DNA from: Geothermobacter ehrlichii | GTDB taxonomy: Bacteria; Desulfobacterota; Desulfuromonadia; Desulfuromonadales; Geothermobacteraceae | NCBI RefSeq assembly: GCF_008124615.1 | Contig: NZ_VNIB01000001.1 | Coordinates: 186,001-250,000 of the forward strand | DNA: 64,000 bases | Reading direction: 5' to 3' | Shown here: positions 1-8,471 of the stretch, one piece after another | How positions within the stretch are numbered: the stretch's first letter is position 1 | How the letters are laid out: every line of letters starts with the position of its first letter | Translations under genes and position numbers: made by a program | Notes under the pieces: generated by a model | What the model was told of the DNA's origin: nothing | Databases searched by the model: none | The model's input: the letters and a program-made list of their open reading frames with translations, nothing else

Positions 1-453
1 CAGCAGTTCGATAGCGGCGGCGCGGACATCGAACGCCAGCTTGCGGCGGGCGGCCTCCAGATCCCAGGCGGCCAGGTCGGCGCCGATCGCGGCCAGCTTC
101 TGCCGGGCACTAAGGGCAAAACCGGTGAACAGGGGCTGGGTCAGGGAGAGCTGGTAGTGCACCAGATCTTCGTCGTTGACGGTGAACGACAGGCCGTTGA
201 AGCGCTCGAAAGGACGCTCGTCAAGCCGGTCGTAGCTGTAGGCGGCATCGATGCGGAACAAGCGCTCGGCTTTGGCCGCCCGTGCCTCCGCCCGGGCGGC
301 CGCCAGGCGTTCCTTGGCCTGTTCGATCCTCTCGTGACTGGACAGGGCGATGCTCACCGCCTGGTCGATGTCGAGCCGGGCGGGGGCCTCCGCCCGGCCC
401 CGGACGGGGAGCAGGCAGAGTATCAACAGTACGACAACGGGCAATCGGCTCAT
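1..453 (-). CDS. TolC-like outer membrane efflux protein (5' part only)
   Basis: The gene runs off the left edge, so only the first 151 codons are visible. The ATG is the complement of 451-453. The protein opens with a signal peptide (hydrophobic stretch LPVVVLLILCLLP, then a likely cleavage after RGRA). A TolC/OEP-type start follows: LDIDQAVSIAL, then an Ala/Glu-rich helix (AKERLAAARAEARAAKAE), then beta segments containing LSLTQPLFTGF. This pattern is typical of outer membrane channels of tripartite efflux pumps or type I secretion. Partner pump genes would lie outside the window to the left. A near-consensus sigma-70 promoter and a palindrome at the expected transcription start lie directly upstream, so control by a repressor such as a TetR-type protein is likely but not shown. 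Confidence 0.85.
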   Translation of the reverse strand, partial: MSRLPVVVLLILCLLPVRGRAEAPARLDIDQAVSIALSSHERIEQAKERLAAARAEARAAKAERLFRIDAAYSYDRLDERPFERFNGLSFTVNDEDLVHYQLSLTQPLFTGFALSARQKLAAIGADLAAWDLEAARRKLAFDVRAAAIELL

Positions 454-474
454 GGTCGGCCTCCGGATGGATTA

Positions 475-486
475 AAACGAACGTTT
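475..486. promoter_or_regulatory. Candidate repressor operator
   Basis: The inverted repeat AAACG-AA-CGTTT lies across the predicted transcription start of the TolC-like gene, just after its -10 box. Palindromes of this kind are common operators for TetR-family regulators of efflux operons. No regulator gene is visible in the window, so the assignment is inference. Confidence 0.4.
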
Positions 487-489
487 GAT

Positions 490-518
490 ACTATAGGAAG
501 GTGCCGGCCCGGTGTCAA
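490..518 (-). promoter_or_regulatory. Sigma-70 promoter for the TolC-like gene
   Basis: Read on the minus strand, TTGACA (complement of 513-518) and TATAGT (complement of 490-495) are separated by exactly 17 bases. The -35 box is perfect and the -10 box matches 5 of 6. The predicted start near 483 lies about 30 bases before the ATG. Confidence 0.75.
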
Positions 519-592
519 GGAGGCAGGTGATGTTTTTCCCTGTTGGCACGGTGCGGCTTGCGTCCGGCGTCCGAATTCTCTACCCTTGCTTC

Positions 593-1117
593 ATGCGTAA
601 CCTGCTGGGATCCATCCTTGTTGTCATTCTGCTGCTCTGGCCGCTGGCATCCGCCGGCCCGGCGGCGATCAGCGCCTTTCAGTTCCAGTCCTTTGCCGAG
701 CAGTGTTTCCGTCTGCTGAAGGCGGGCCGTTTCGAACAGCTGGCGCGGCTCTATCATCTTCCCGCCGGTTATCCGCCGGAACGGATCCGGCGGGAGCGAA
801 GGGAAATCACTGCAGGGCTCGAGCGGTTGACGGAGGTATTTGGCGCGCCAGACGGCTGTGCCGAGGTGGAAGGGGAGGCGGCGATGCAACTTTTCGAACT
901 GGAAGGGCTGGATGCCGGCTACTGGCGTGACCGGCCGCGTTCGAACCGGGTGGCCTGTCGGACCACCTTCGACCGCATGGGGTCGGGCCGCGTCGTCTTC
1001 CGCATCGTGGTCTACGACCGGCGGCTGCAGTTGCGCTCTGTCGGTTTTGCCCTGCCCGGTGGCAGCAAGCGGGCACAAAGGGCCGGGCGGGAGCTGGGGC
1101 GGCAGCCGACGGAATGA
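593..1117 (+). CDS. Exported protein of unknown function
   Basis: A 174-residue protein. The ATG at 593 is preferred over upstream in-frame starts because it directly gives a signal peptide (MRNLLGSILVVILLLWPLASAG). The mature part is soluble and mostly alpha-helical, with one pair of cysteines (CAEVEG... and ACRTTF). It resembles small periplasmic proteins that are weakly conserved across families, and no domain is recognised. It ends ten bases before the MazG-like gene and probably shares its transcript. The divergent TolC-like promoter starts about 75 bases upstream. Confidence 0.6.
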   Translation: MRNLLGSILVVILLLWPLASAGPAAISAFQFQSFAEQCFRLLKAGRFEQLARLYHLPAGYPPERIRRERREITAGLERLTEVFGAPDGCAEVEGEAAMQLFELEGLDAGYWRDRPRSNRVACRTTFDRMGSGRVVFRIVVYDRRLQLRSVGFALPGGSKRAQRAGRELGRQPTE

Positions 1118-1127
1118 AGGAGGAAAA

Positions 1128-1496
1128 ATGACCGACAGGGAGACGACCCTGGCCGAGCTGAAGGCGGCCATGGCCCGCTTTGTCGAGGAGCGCAACTGGC
1201 GGCAGTATCACACGCCCAAGAACCTGGCCATGTCCGTCGCCATCGAGGCGGCCGAACTGATGGAGCACTTCCAGTGGGACGGCGACATCGACCCCGGTGC
1301 GCTCGACGAGCGGCAGCGTCGCGAGATCGGCGCGGAGATGGCCGATGTCCTGCTCTATCTCTGCTCCCTGAGCACCTGTCTCGACATCGACCTGGCGGCG
1401 GCGACCGCCGACAAACTGGCCTGTAACCGGCGGCGATTCCCCGTCGAGCGGGTGAAGGGGCGCGCCCATCGTCATCAGTGGAAGGACGGAGGCTGA
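1128..1496 (+). CDS. MazG-like nucleotide pyrophosphohydrolase
   Basis: A 122-residue single-domain enzyme of the all-alpha NTP-pyrophosphatase superfamily (MazG-like, dCTPase/RS21-C6 group). It likely hydrolyses a non-canonical or surplus nucleoside triphosphate to the monophosphate and pyrophosphate. The metal-binding motif is visible as AIEAAELMEHFQW near residues 37-50, followed by EMADVLLYL with the second acidic pair around residues 70-78. The ATG at 1128 has a strong AAGGAGGA ribosome site. Its stop is directly followed by the ATG of the WYL regulator. The substrate cannot be told from sequence. Confidence 0.85.
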   Translation: MTDRETTLAELKAAMARFVEERNWRQYHTPKNLAMSVAIEAAELMEHFQWDGDIDPGALDERQRREIGAEMADVLLYLCSLSTCLDIDLAAATADKLACNRRRFPVERVKGRAHRHQWKDGG

Positions 1497-2504
1497 ATGT
1501 CAGGGGCGAAACGCAGGCCGGGCAAGCCGGCCAAAAAGTACAGCCAGGCGGCGCGGCTGCATGATGTGATCCGCATTCTCGAGGCCCGCTACGGTGCCAC
1601 GGTCGACGAGCTGGCAGAGGAATGCGGCGTTACCCGGCGCACCGTTTATCGCGACCTGCGGGCCATTGCCGACGCCGGCTATCCCCTGGTCAGCGAGCCG
1701 GGCGGGGACGGTCGGGTGGTCTACCGTTTTCTGACCGGCTTCAAGCAGGTACCGCCGGTCACCTTCTCCCTCGAGGAGCTGATGACCCTCTATCTGTGCC
1801 GCAACCAGCTGGCCTTTCTGCGCGGCACTCCCTTCCAGGACGATCTGGACGCCATTTTCGCCCGTATCAGGTCGTCGCTGCCACCGCGCAGCGTCGCCCA
1901 TCTGGAGCGGATCGCCACGGCGATGGCGCCGAAATTTTCCGGCGTGCGCGACTATGCCTCCCGCCGGGAGCAGCTGGTTCTGCTGCGCCGTGCCCTGCTG
2001 TTCCAGTATCGTTGCCGGCTGCGCTACCGGCCGCCGCGGCGGGAGGTTGCGACCTATCTCTTCGACCCCTATACCCTCATTTTTCACCAGCAAGCCCTCT
2101 ACCTGGCCGGCTACGCCCACAACCGCAAGGCGCTGCGGCTTTTTCTGGTCGACCGGATCGAGGCGGTCGAGCTGACCGACGAGAGGTTCGAGGTGCCGGA
2201 AGACTACCGGCCGCAGCAGCTGACCGACGGCAGTTTCGGCCTGATCAGCGAGGAGGAGATGGATGTCCGGGTCCGGTTCGGACCGGTTGTCGCCCATCTC
2301 GTTCGCGAGCGGCAATGGCATGAGAGCCAGAGCATCACCCGTCTCGAAGACGGTTCCCTCGAGCTGCGGATGCGGGTCGGGGGGCGCACCGAGCTGCTGG
2401 CCTGGCTCTATTCCTATCTGCCGCACGTGCAGGTTCTCGAGCCCGAAGAGCTGCGTCGTGCCTTTGTCGACGGCCTGCAACAGGCCCTGGCTGGCACAGT
2501 GTGA
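1497..2504 (+). CDS. HTH-WYL transcriptional regulator
   Basis: A 335-residue regulator. An N-terminal DeoR/HTH_11-type winged helix spans about residues 17-75 (TVDELAEECGVTRRTVYRDL). A WYL sensor domain lies around 165-235, with the pattern YLFDPYTLIFHQQALYLAGY and LFLVDRIEAVEL, and a C-terminal WCX-like extension follows. WYL proteins often sense nucleic acid or nucleotide ligands and commonly control DNA-damage, phage-defence or nucleotide functions. The gene starts at the base after the stop of the MazG-like pyrophosphatase, so the two are co-expressed. An inverted repeat overlaps its stop codon (2502-2516) and precedes the next gene. Its targets are unknown. Confidence 0.9.
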   Translation: MSGAKRRPGKPAKKYSQAARLHDVIRILEARYGATVDELAEECGVTRRTVYRDLRAIADAGYPLVSEPGGDGRVVYRFLTGFKQVPPVTFSLEELMTLYLCRNQLAFLRGTPFQDDLDAIFARIRSSLPPRSVAHLERIATAMAPKFSGVRDYASRREQLVLLRRALLFQYRCRLRYRPPRREVATYLFDPYTLIFHQQALYLAGYAHNRKALRLFLVDRIEAVELTDERFEVPEDYRPQQLTDGSFGLISEEEMDVRVRFGPVVAHLVRERQWHESQSITRLEDGSLELRMRVGGRTELLAWLYSYLPHVQVLEPEELRRAFVDGLQQALAGTV

Positions 2505-2516
2505 CATATTGTGTCA
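2502..2516. promoter_or_regulatory. Inverted repeat, candidate operator
   Basis: TGACA-TATTG-TGTCA is a perfect 5-base dyad with a 5-base centre. It overlaps the stop codon of the WYL gene and lies 60 bases before the next ATG. It could be a binding site for the adjacent WYL regulator, but only position supports this. Confidence 0.3.
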
Positions 2517-2575
2517 TAAGTGGTGTCTATCCTCAGGCTGCAGCAGAACACAACTTTCTGGCAGGAGGATGCACC

Positions 2576-2965
2576 ATGATCTGGCTCGATCTGATGACGG
2601 AAGGCGGACAGGGGCTCTATTTCGAGGCCTGGAAACGGGAGCGGCAGCGGACGGGGAGCGGCGGCGAGCTGGTTTCCGGCCTGATCGGCGACGGCAGTTA
2701 CGAGGGCGAGGTGCTGGTCGAGCTGGCTGACGACGGCTGCGACCTGACCTTTGTCGACAGCTTTCTCGCTCCAGCGGACCTGCGGGCGTTCCTCTCGCGC
2801 GTTTCCGTCGAGGAGCTGAAGGCCGCCCTGCGGGAGAGTCTCGCCGGTTCGATCGACGACTCGCCCCTGGCGTCGTCCCGGCGCCGCCGCGACGATGCGA
2901 CCAGGTTTTTTTTGGCGGCCCCGGCCGCTGAACGGGGCCGTTTCGGCCGGCGCTGCGTGGCCTGA
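2576..2965 (+). CDS. Small protein of unknown function
   Basis: A 129-residue acidic protein. The ATG at 2576 follows a good AGGAGG site at 2563-2568, which is why the longer upstream start was not used. The first ~100 residues look like an ordinary soluble protein (IWLDLMTEGGQGLYFEAWKR...). The C-terminus turns into an Arg-rich and then Gly/Ala/Arg-rich tail (SSRRRRDDATRFF...). That tail is encoded by GC-rich hairpins flanking a run of eight T at 2906-2913, so it may be readthrough of terminator DNA or the result of a frameshift. No family is recognised. Confidence 0.5.
   Translation: MIWLDLMTEGGQGLYFEAWKRERQRTGSGGELVSGLIGDGSYEGEVLVELADDGCDLTFVDSFLAPADLRAFLSRVSVEELKAALRESLAGSIDDSPLASSRRRRDDATRFFLAAPAAERGRFGRRCVA
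2906..2940. terminator. Possible terminator hairpin inside the 3' end of a gene
   Basis: Eight T (2906-2913) are followed by CGGCCCC (2916-2922) pairing with GGGGCCG (2934-2940). A second imperfect GC-rich stem precedes the T run. The arrangement resembles an intrinsic terminator between the small unknown gene and maf, although it lies within the open frame. Confidence 0.3.
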
Positions 2966-3054
2966 GCGCCGTCGGCGGGGAAAAGGCGGGCAGGGGGTTG
3001 GCAAGTTCCCGTCCCCTGCGCTACAAAAGGGGGCAAATCCTTCGGAGGAGCGTC

Positions 3055-3642
3055 ATGCGCACCATCGTTCTTGCTTCGACAAGCCCCTATCGCCGGCGCC
3101 TGCTCGACCAGCTCGGCATTCCCTTTCTGACCGCCGCGCCGAAATTCGACGAGCAGCTGGAGCAGCATGTCGCTCCCGAACTGCTGGTCAAGCATCTGGC
3201 CGCCGGCAAGGCCCTGAGCCTGGCCCAGCGCTTTCCCGACGCACTGATCATCGGTTCCGACCAGATTTTCGTCGATCCACGCGGCCGGATTCACGGCAAG
3301 CCCGGAACCGCCCGCCAGGCCGAAAAGCAGCTTCGGGCCATGGCCGGTCGCAGCCATACCTTCTACACCGGTTTGTCGGTGCTCGACAGCGCCAGCGGGC
3401 AGGCCCTGACCGACTATGCCACCTTCACCGTCACCCTGCGCAAGCTTTCCGACGAAGAGATCCGCCACTATCTCGAGCGGGAGCGTCCCTTCGACTGCGC
3501 CGGCTCCTTCAAGGTGGAGGGGCTGGGCATCGCCCTGATGGAACGCATGGAGGGAGACGATTTCAACACTCTGATCGGCCTGCCGCTGATCCGCCTGGTC
3601 GACATGCTCGGCCAGTTCGGTGTCCGGGTACTGGCCCCGTAG
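3055..3642 (+). CDS. Maf-family nucleotide pyrophosphatase (YceF type)
   Basis: A 195-residue protein of normal Maf length. It hydrolyses nucleoside triphosphates to monophosphate plus pyrophosphate. The N-terminal LASTSPYRRRLLDQL loop, IIGSDQIF (catalytic Asp), HGKPGT, and the CAGSFKVEGLGIALMERMEGDD stretch match the YceF subgroup, which in E. coli acts on m7GTP, better than the dTTP/UTP-type Maf, which has GADT at the catalytic motif. The ATG at 3055 has GGAGGAG just upstream, so the 19 in-frame residues before it are not counted. It appears to be the last gene of its block; a 290-base gap with an unusual inverted repeat follows. Confidence 0.92.
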   Translation: MRTIVLASTSPYRRRLLDQLGIPFLTAAPKFDEQLEQHVAPELLVKHLAAGKALSLAQRFPDALIIGSDQIFVDPRGRIHGKPGTARQAEKQLRAMAGRSHTFYTGLSVLDSASGQALTDYATFTVTLRKLSDEEIRHYLERERPFDCAGSFKVEGLGIALMERMEGDDFNTLIGLPLIRLVDMLGQFGVRVLAP

Positions 3643-3761
3643 GCGGCGGCCGCCGCTTTCGTTGACCCCTTCGCGGCGGCGGTGGTAGAATCCGGCCGCT
3701 TTCGCCAGACCGTCCTTTCTTCTTTCGATTCTGATGCTCAGGAGTGGGTCGGGCTATCCAT

Positions 3762-3889
3762 GAACTGGCTGCAAATCCGGCTGTTTGGCCCAGTTTTCAG
3801 CTCCTTTTTGCCCCGTAGCTACGGCTATGCGGCTGCAAACGAGCCAAAATCTGGTCTCAAACATCCTTTTGCTTCAGCTCGCATAGTTC
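3762..3889. repeat. Large imperfect inverted repeat upstream of dnaE, with a mini-ORF on the minus strand
   Basis: The 3643-3932 gap has no conventional gene. About 55 bases from 3762 pair imperfectly with about 70 bases ending at 3889, around the perfect 12-base palindrome CCGTAGCTACGG (3813-3824). Matching arm pieces include GTTTTCAGCTC against GATTTTGGCTC (read in reverse complement) and TGTTTGG against TGTTTGAG. On the minus strand a full AGGAGGG (3894-3900) lies nine bases before an ATG (3884-3882) that opens a 19-codon frame ending in TAG at 3825-3827. The base composition is less GC-rich than the flanking genes. It looks like a dispersed, mobile or RNA-level element, but copy number cannot be seen here. 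Confidence 0.55.
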
Positions 3890-3932
3890 GACACCCTCCT
3901 AGTTCGTTTTTTGAAGCGCTACCGGAGCGGGA

Positions 3933-6900
3933 ATGCAACACGCCAATTTCGTCCATCTTCATCTGCACAGCCAGTACAGCCTGCTTGACGGCGCCATCAA
4001 GATCGACGACCTGGTGAACCGGGTCCGCGATCTGAACATGCCCGCCGTGGCCATAACCGACCACGGCAACATGCACGGCGCCATCGAATTCTACAAGAAG
4101 GCGCATGCCGCCGGCATCAAGCCGATCATCGGCAGCGAGCTCTATGTCGCGCCCGATTCCCGTTTCAAGAAGAGCGACGCCCGTGGCTCCTCCGAGGCTT
4201 CCTACCACCTGGTTCTGCTCTGCATGAACCAGACCGGGTACCGCAACCTCTGCCATCTGGTGACGGCGGCCAACATCGAGGGGTTCTACTACCGGCCGCG
4301 CATCGACTGGGAGCTGCTCAAGGAATACAATGAGGGGCTGATCGCCATGACCGCCTGCCTCGGCGGCGAGATTCCGGTGCTGATCAATCTCGGCCAGATG
4401 GACGAAGCGAAAAAGCGCGCCCGGGCCATGGCCGAGATCTTCGACGACGGCCGTCTCTACCTCGAACTGCAGGAAAACCACATTCCCGAACAGGCGGTGG
4501 TCAACGCCGGCCTGAAGGAGATCGCCGCCGAGCTCGGTCTGCCCCTGGTCGCCACCAACGACTGCCACTACCTGAACCGGGAGGATGCCCAGGCGCACGA
4601 GGTGCTGCTCTGCATCCAGACCGGCAAGTCGATGGACGATCCCAACCGTTTCCGCTTTGCCAACGACCAGTTCTATCTCAAGACGCCGGAAGAGATGGCG
4701 GCCATGTTCGGCGACTGTCCCGAGTCGCTGGACAACACCGTCCGCATTGCCGAACGCTGCAACCTCGAACTCGACCTGAAGACCTATCATTTTCCGCAAT
4801 ACGAAAAACCGGCCGACAAGAGCCTCGACGAGGTGCTGGCCGAGATGGCGTGGCAGGGGCTGGAAGAGCGGCTGCGGGCCATCCGCCGTCTGCGTCCTGA
4901 TTTCAGCGCCGAGGACGAGGAGCGCTACCGGGAGCGGCTGCAGACGGAGCTCGACTGCATCAGGCAGATGGGTTTTCCCGGCTACTTTCTGATCGTCGCC
5001 GACTTCATCAACTGGGCCAAGGATCACGACATTCCGGTCGGTCCGGGGCGCGGTTCGGCGGCCGGCTCGCTGGTCGCCTACGCCATCCGCATCACCGACA
5101 TCGATCCGATGCCGTACAACCTGCTGTTCGAGCGCTTTCTCAACCCGGAGCGGATATCGATGCCGGATATCGACGTCGATTTCTGCATCTACGGCCGCGA
5201 GGAAGTGATCAACTACGTTCGGGAGAAATACGGCGAGAAAAACGTCGCCCAGATCATCACCTTCGGCACCATGCAGGCCAAGGGCGTGGTGCGCGATGTC
5301 GGCCGCGCCCTGGGCATGACCTACGCCGAGGTCGACAAGATCGCCAAGCTGATCCCCTCGGTGCTGGGCATGACCCTCGAGCAGGCGCTGAAGCAGGAGC
5401 CGAAGCTGGTCGAACTGCGGGAGAAGGATCCCAAGGTCAGGGAGCTGATCCGCATCGCCCTGGCGCTGGAGGGGCTGACCCGCCACGCCTCCACCCATGC
5501 CGCCGGCGTGGTGGTGACGCCGAAGCCGCTGCCCGAATACCTGCCGCTGTACAAGGACCAGAAGGCCAATTCGCTGGTCACCCAGTACTCGATGAGCTAT
5601 GTCGAACAGATCGGCCTGGTCAAGTTCGACTTCCTCGGTCTGAAGACCCTGACCGTCATCAACAACGCCGTGCGCCTGATCCGCGAGGGGGTCAACCCCG
5701 ATTTCGACCTGAAGACGGTGCCCGACGACGACGAGAAGACCTACCAGCTTCTCTCCCGCGGCGAGACCACCGGCGTCTTCCAGCTCGAATCGAGCGGCAT
5801 GAAGGAGTATCTGGTCAAGCTGAAGCCGAACTGCTTCGAGGACCTGATCGCCATGGTCGCCCTCTACCGGCCGGGGCCCCTCGGCTCGGGCATGGTCGAC
5901 TCCTTCATCAAGCGCAAGCACGGGCTGGAGGATTTCGACTACCCCTTTCCGCAGCTCGAGCCGATCCTGAAGGACACCTACGGCGTCATCGTCTACCAGG
6001 AACAGGTCATGCTGATCGCGCAGACCCTGGCCAACTACAGCCTTGGCGGCGCCGACCTGCTGCGGCGGGCGATGGGCAAGAAGAAGCCCGAGGAGATGGC
6101 CAAGCAGAAGGAGATCTTCCTCGCCGGCGCCAAGGAGAACAAGCTCGACCTGAAGAAGGCCGAGGCGGTCTTCGACCTGATGGAGAAGTTCGCCGCCTAC
6201 GGCTTCAACAAGTCGCACTCGGCGGCCTACGCCCTGGTGGCCTACCAGACCGCCTACCTGAAGGCGCACTACCCGGTCGAGTTCATGGCGGCACTGCTCA
6301 CCGAGGACATGGAAAACACCGACAAGGTGATCAAGAACATCAACGAAGTGCGCTCCATGGGCATCGAGGTTCTGCCGCCGGACATCAACGCCTCGGATCG
6401 CACCTTCACCGTGCATGACGGCCAGATCCGCTTCGGCCTCGGCGCGGTCAAGGGCGCCGGCAGCGCCGCCCTCGACGCCATTCTGGCGGCACGGCAGGAA
6501 GCGCCGTTCGCCTCGCTGCACGATTTCTGCGAGCGGGTCGATCTGCGCAAGGTCAACAAGAAGGTGGTCGAGGCGCTGATCAAGTGCGGCGCTTTCGACT
6601 CGCTGGGCGGACATCGCGCCCAGTACCTGGCGGCCCTGGAAGATGCCATGGAGACAGCCGCCCGCATCCAGCGCGAGCGCGAAATCGGCCAGGAATCCCT
6701 GTTCGGCAGCGAGGAGATCCACACCACCGCCAACGGCGACGGCTACGGTCGCCTGCCGGACGTTCCCGAGTGGGACGATAAGACCAAGCTCGGCTTCGAG
6801 AAGGAATCGCTCGGCTTCTACATCTCCGGTCATCCGCTGGCCCGGCACGCCGAATCGATCAGGCGCTTCGCCACCGTCGACACCGCCGGGCTCGCCGAAT

Positions 6901-7409
6901 GCAGTGACAAGGAAGAGGTTCGTATCTGCGGTATCGTCAGCGGCCTGAAGGAGCTGACCACCAAGAAGGGCGACCGGATGGCGTTTGTCACCCTGGAGGA
7001 TCTGAACGGCTTCGTCGAGATGGTTGTCTTTCCCGAGACCTATGCCGAATCGCGCGAGCTGCTGCAGAGCGAGGAGGCTCTGCTGATCACCGGCAACGTC
7101 GACGCCGGCGAAGAGAGCAACAAGCTGATGGTGAACAAGGTCCAGAACCTGAGCGAGGTTCAGGCCAGCGAAACCCGGCGGGTTCATTTCCGGCTGACCA
7201 CGCCGGGGCTCGACGAAACCCGTCTGCGGCAACTGCGCGAGGTGATCGAGAAACACCGCGGCGAGTGCCAGGTCATGCTGCACATGGTCATTCCCGACCG
7301 CAGCGAGACGACCTTGCGGCTGCCGGACAATCTGAGGGTTGCGGCGACGGACCAAATGTTGGATGATGCCGAACGCCTTTTCGGCTATAATATCGTCACT
7401 TTTGAGTAG
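3933..7409 (+). CDS. dnaE: DNA polymerase III alpha subunit
   Basis: The replicative polymerase catalytic subunit, 1158 residues, close to E. coli DnaE (1160). The PHP domain opens with FVHLHLHSQYSLLDG and ITDHGNMHG. The polymerase palm shows PGRGSAAGSLV and the catalytic MPDIDVDFC with Asp412 and Asp414. ASTHAAGVV and YGFNKSHSAAYALVAYQTAYLK follow, then the helix-hairpin-helix region and an OB fold around residues 985-1045 (VRICGIVSGLKEL...VTLEDLNG). The ATG at 3933 follows GGAGCGGG. It is probably the first gene of a dnaE-accA-pfkB operon, with 81 bases to accA. The long antisense frame over it is a GC-rich shadow. Confidence 0.97.
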   Translation: MQHANFVHLHLHSQYSLLDGAIKIDDLVNRVRDLNMPAVAITDHGNMHGAIEFYKKAHAAGIKPIIGSELYVAPDSRFKKSDARGSSEASYHLVLLCMNQTGYRNLCHLVTAANIEGFYYRPRIDWELLKEYNEGLIAMTACLGGEIPVLINLGQMDEAKKRARAMAEIFDDGRLYLELQENHIPEQAVVNAGLKEIAAELGLPLVATNDCHYLNREDAQAHEVLLCIQTGKSMDDPNRFRFANDQFYLKTPEEMAAMFGDCPESLDNTVRIAERCNLELDLKTYHFPQYEKPADKSLDEVLAEMAWQGLEERLRAIRRLRPDFSAEDEERYRERLQTELDCIRQMGFPGYFLIVADFINWAKDHDIPVGPGRGSAAGSLVAYAIRITDIDPMPYNLLFERFLNPERISMPDIDVDFCIYGREEVINYVREKYGEKNVAQIITFGTMQAKGVVRDVGRALGMTYAEVDKIAKLIPSVLGMTLEQALKQEPKLVELREKDPKVRELIRIALALEGLTRHASTHAAGVVVTPKPLPEYLPLYKDQKANSLVTQYSMSYVEQIGLVKFDFLGLKTLTVINNAVRLIREGVNPDFDLKTVPDDDEKTYQLLSRGETTGVFQLESSGMKEYLVKLKPNCFEDLIAMVALYRPGPLGSGMVDSFIKRKHGLEDFDYPFPQLEPILKDTYGVIVYQEQVMLIAQTLANYSLGGADLLRRAMGKKKPEEMAKQKEIFLAGAKENKLDLKKAEAVFDLMEKFAAYGFNKSHSAAYALVAYQTAYLKAHYPVEFMAALLTEDMENTDKVIKNINEVRSMGIEVLPPDINASDRTFTVHDGQIRFGLGAVKGAGSAALDAILAARQEAPFASLHDFCERVDLRKVNKKVVEALIKCGAFDSLGGHRAQYLAALEDAMETAARIQREREIGQESLFGSEEIHTTANGDGYGRLPDVPEWDDKTKLGFEKESLGFYISGHPLARHAESIRRFATVDTAGLAECSDKEEVRICGIVSGLKELTTKKGDRMAFVTLEDLNGFVEMVVFPETYAESRELLQSEEALLITGNVDAGEESNKLMVNKVQNLSEVQASETRRVHFRLTTPGLDETRLRQLREVIEKHRGECQVMLHMVIPDRSETTLRLPDNLRVAATDQMLDDAERLFGYNIVTFE

Positions 7410-7490
7410 GACATGCTGTCGGCGGGAGCCTGCCATGGATGGTGGAGACGCCCGTCGGATACCGCAAGACAAACCGTTCGGGAGAGTCGA

Positions 7491-8444
7491 ATGCACTATT
7501 ACCTCGATTTTGAAAAGCCACTGGTCGAACTCGAGCAGAAGATCCGCGAGTTGCGGGACTACTCGACGGCCAACGTCGATTTTTCCAGCGATATCCGCAA
7601 ACTGGAAAAGAAGGCGACCAAGTTGCGGGAAGAGATCTTCTCCAAACTGACTCGCTGGCAGCGCACCCAGCTGGCACGTCACCAGAACCGTCCCTACACC
7701 CTGGACTATATCGAACACATTTTCACCGACTGGTTCGAGGTGCACGGCGACCGCAATTTTCGCGACGATCCGGCCCTGGTCTGCGGCTTCGCCCGTCTCG
7801 ACGGGGAACCCTGTGCCATCATCGGCCACCAGAAGGGGAGGGACACAAAGGAGAAGGTGCATCGCAATTTCGGCATGCCCAATCCCGAGGGCTACCGCAA
7901 GGCCCTGCGGGTGATGAAGATGGCCGAGCAGTTCGGTCTGCCGATCTTCACCTTCGTCGATACGCCGGGGGCCTTTCCCGGCATCGGCGCCGAGGAGCGC
8001 GGCCAGGCCGAAGCGATCGCCCGCAACCTGCGGGAGATGGCCGGTCTCAGGGTGCCGGTCATCGTCACGGTCACCGGCGAAGGCGGTTCGGGCGGTGCCC
8101 TGGCCATCGCTGTCGGCAACCGGGTGATGATGATGCAGTACTCGGTCTACGCCGTCATCTCCCCGGAGGGCTGCGCCGCCATTCTCTGGTCGGATGGCAG
8201 CCGTGGTCCGGAAGCGGCCGAGGCCCTCAAGCTGACCTCCACCGACATCGACGCTCTGGGATGTGTCATCGACGACATCATTCCCGAGCCACCGGGAGGC
8301 GCCCACACCGATCCCGTAGCGGCCGCAGCCAGCGTGAAGCAGTATCTGAAGAAACATCTCGAGGAGCTGAAGCAGCTTTCGCCCGACGAGCTGGTCGAGC
8401 AACGCTACCAGAAATTCCGCGCCATGACGCGGGTCAAGGAGTAG
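7491..8444 (+). CDS. accA: Acetyl-CoA carboxylase carboxyltransferase subunit alpha
   Basis: A 317-residue subunit (E. coli 319). With AccD it transfers the carboxyl group from biotin to acetyl-CoA, the first step of fatty acid synthesis. Diagnostic stretches are [16 protein letters not shown]-like at the start ([17 protein letters not shown]), [47 protein letters not shown] and [11 protein letters not shown]. The ATG at 7491 with GGAGAG upstream is the family start; the longer frame from 7413 is not used. accD is not in the window, so the two subunits are encoded apart. The dnaE-accA pairing is common in proteobacteria. Confidence 0.96.
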   Translation: MHYYLDFEKPLVELEQKIRELRDYSTANVDFSSDIRKLEKKATKLREEIFSKLTRWQRTQLARHQNRPYTLDYIEHIFTDWFEVHGDRNFRDDPALVCGFARLDGEPCAIIGHQKGRDTKEKVHRNFGMPNPEGYRKALRVMKMAEQFGLPIFTFVDTPGAFPGIGAEERGQAEAIARNLREMAGLRVPVIVTVTGEGGSGGALAIAVGNRVMMMQYSVYAVISPEGCAAILWSDGSRGPEAAEALKLTSTDIDALGCVIDDIIPEPPGGAHTDPVAAAASVKQYLKKHLEELKQLSPDELVEQRYQKFRAMTRVKE

Positions 8445-8471
8445 CTTCTGGCGTCAGGGGCCTGTTTCGAG

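Noticed and set aside
157-600. Plus-strand frame opposite the TolC-like gene
   Set aside because: It reads through the promoter of the minus-strand gene and shows no family pattern; the minus-strand protein has a clear signal peptide and OEP sequence.
3825-8402. A 1525-codon open frame on the minus strand over dnaE and accA
   Set aside because: It is antisense to two conserved genes, is rich in His, Gln, Leu, Val and Arg as expected from the reverse reading of GC-rich codons, and has no domain pattern. Only its first few codons (the mini-ORF at 3825-3884) lie in the repeat and were considered separately.
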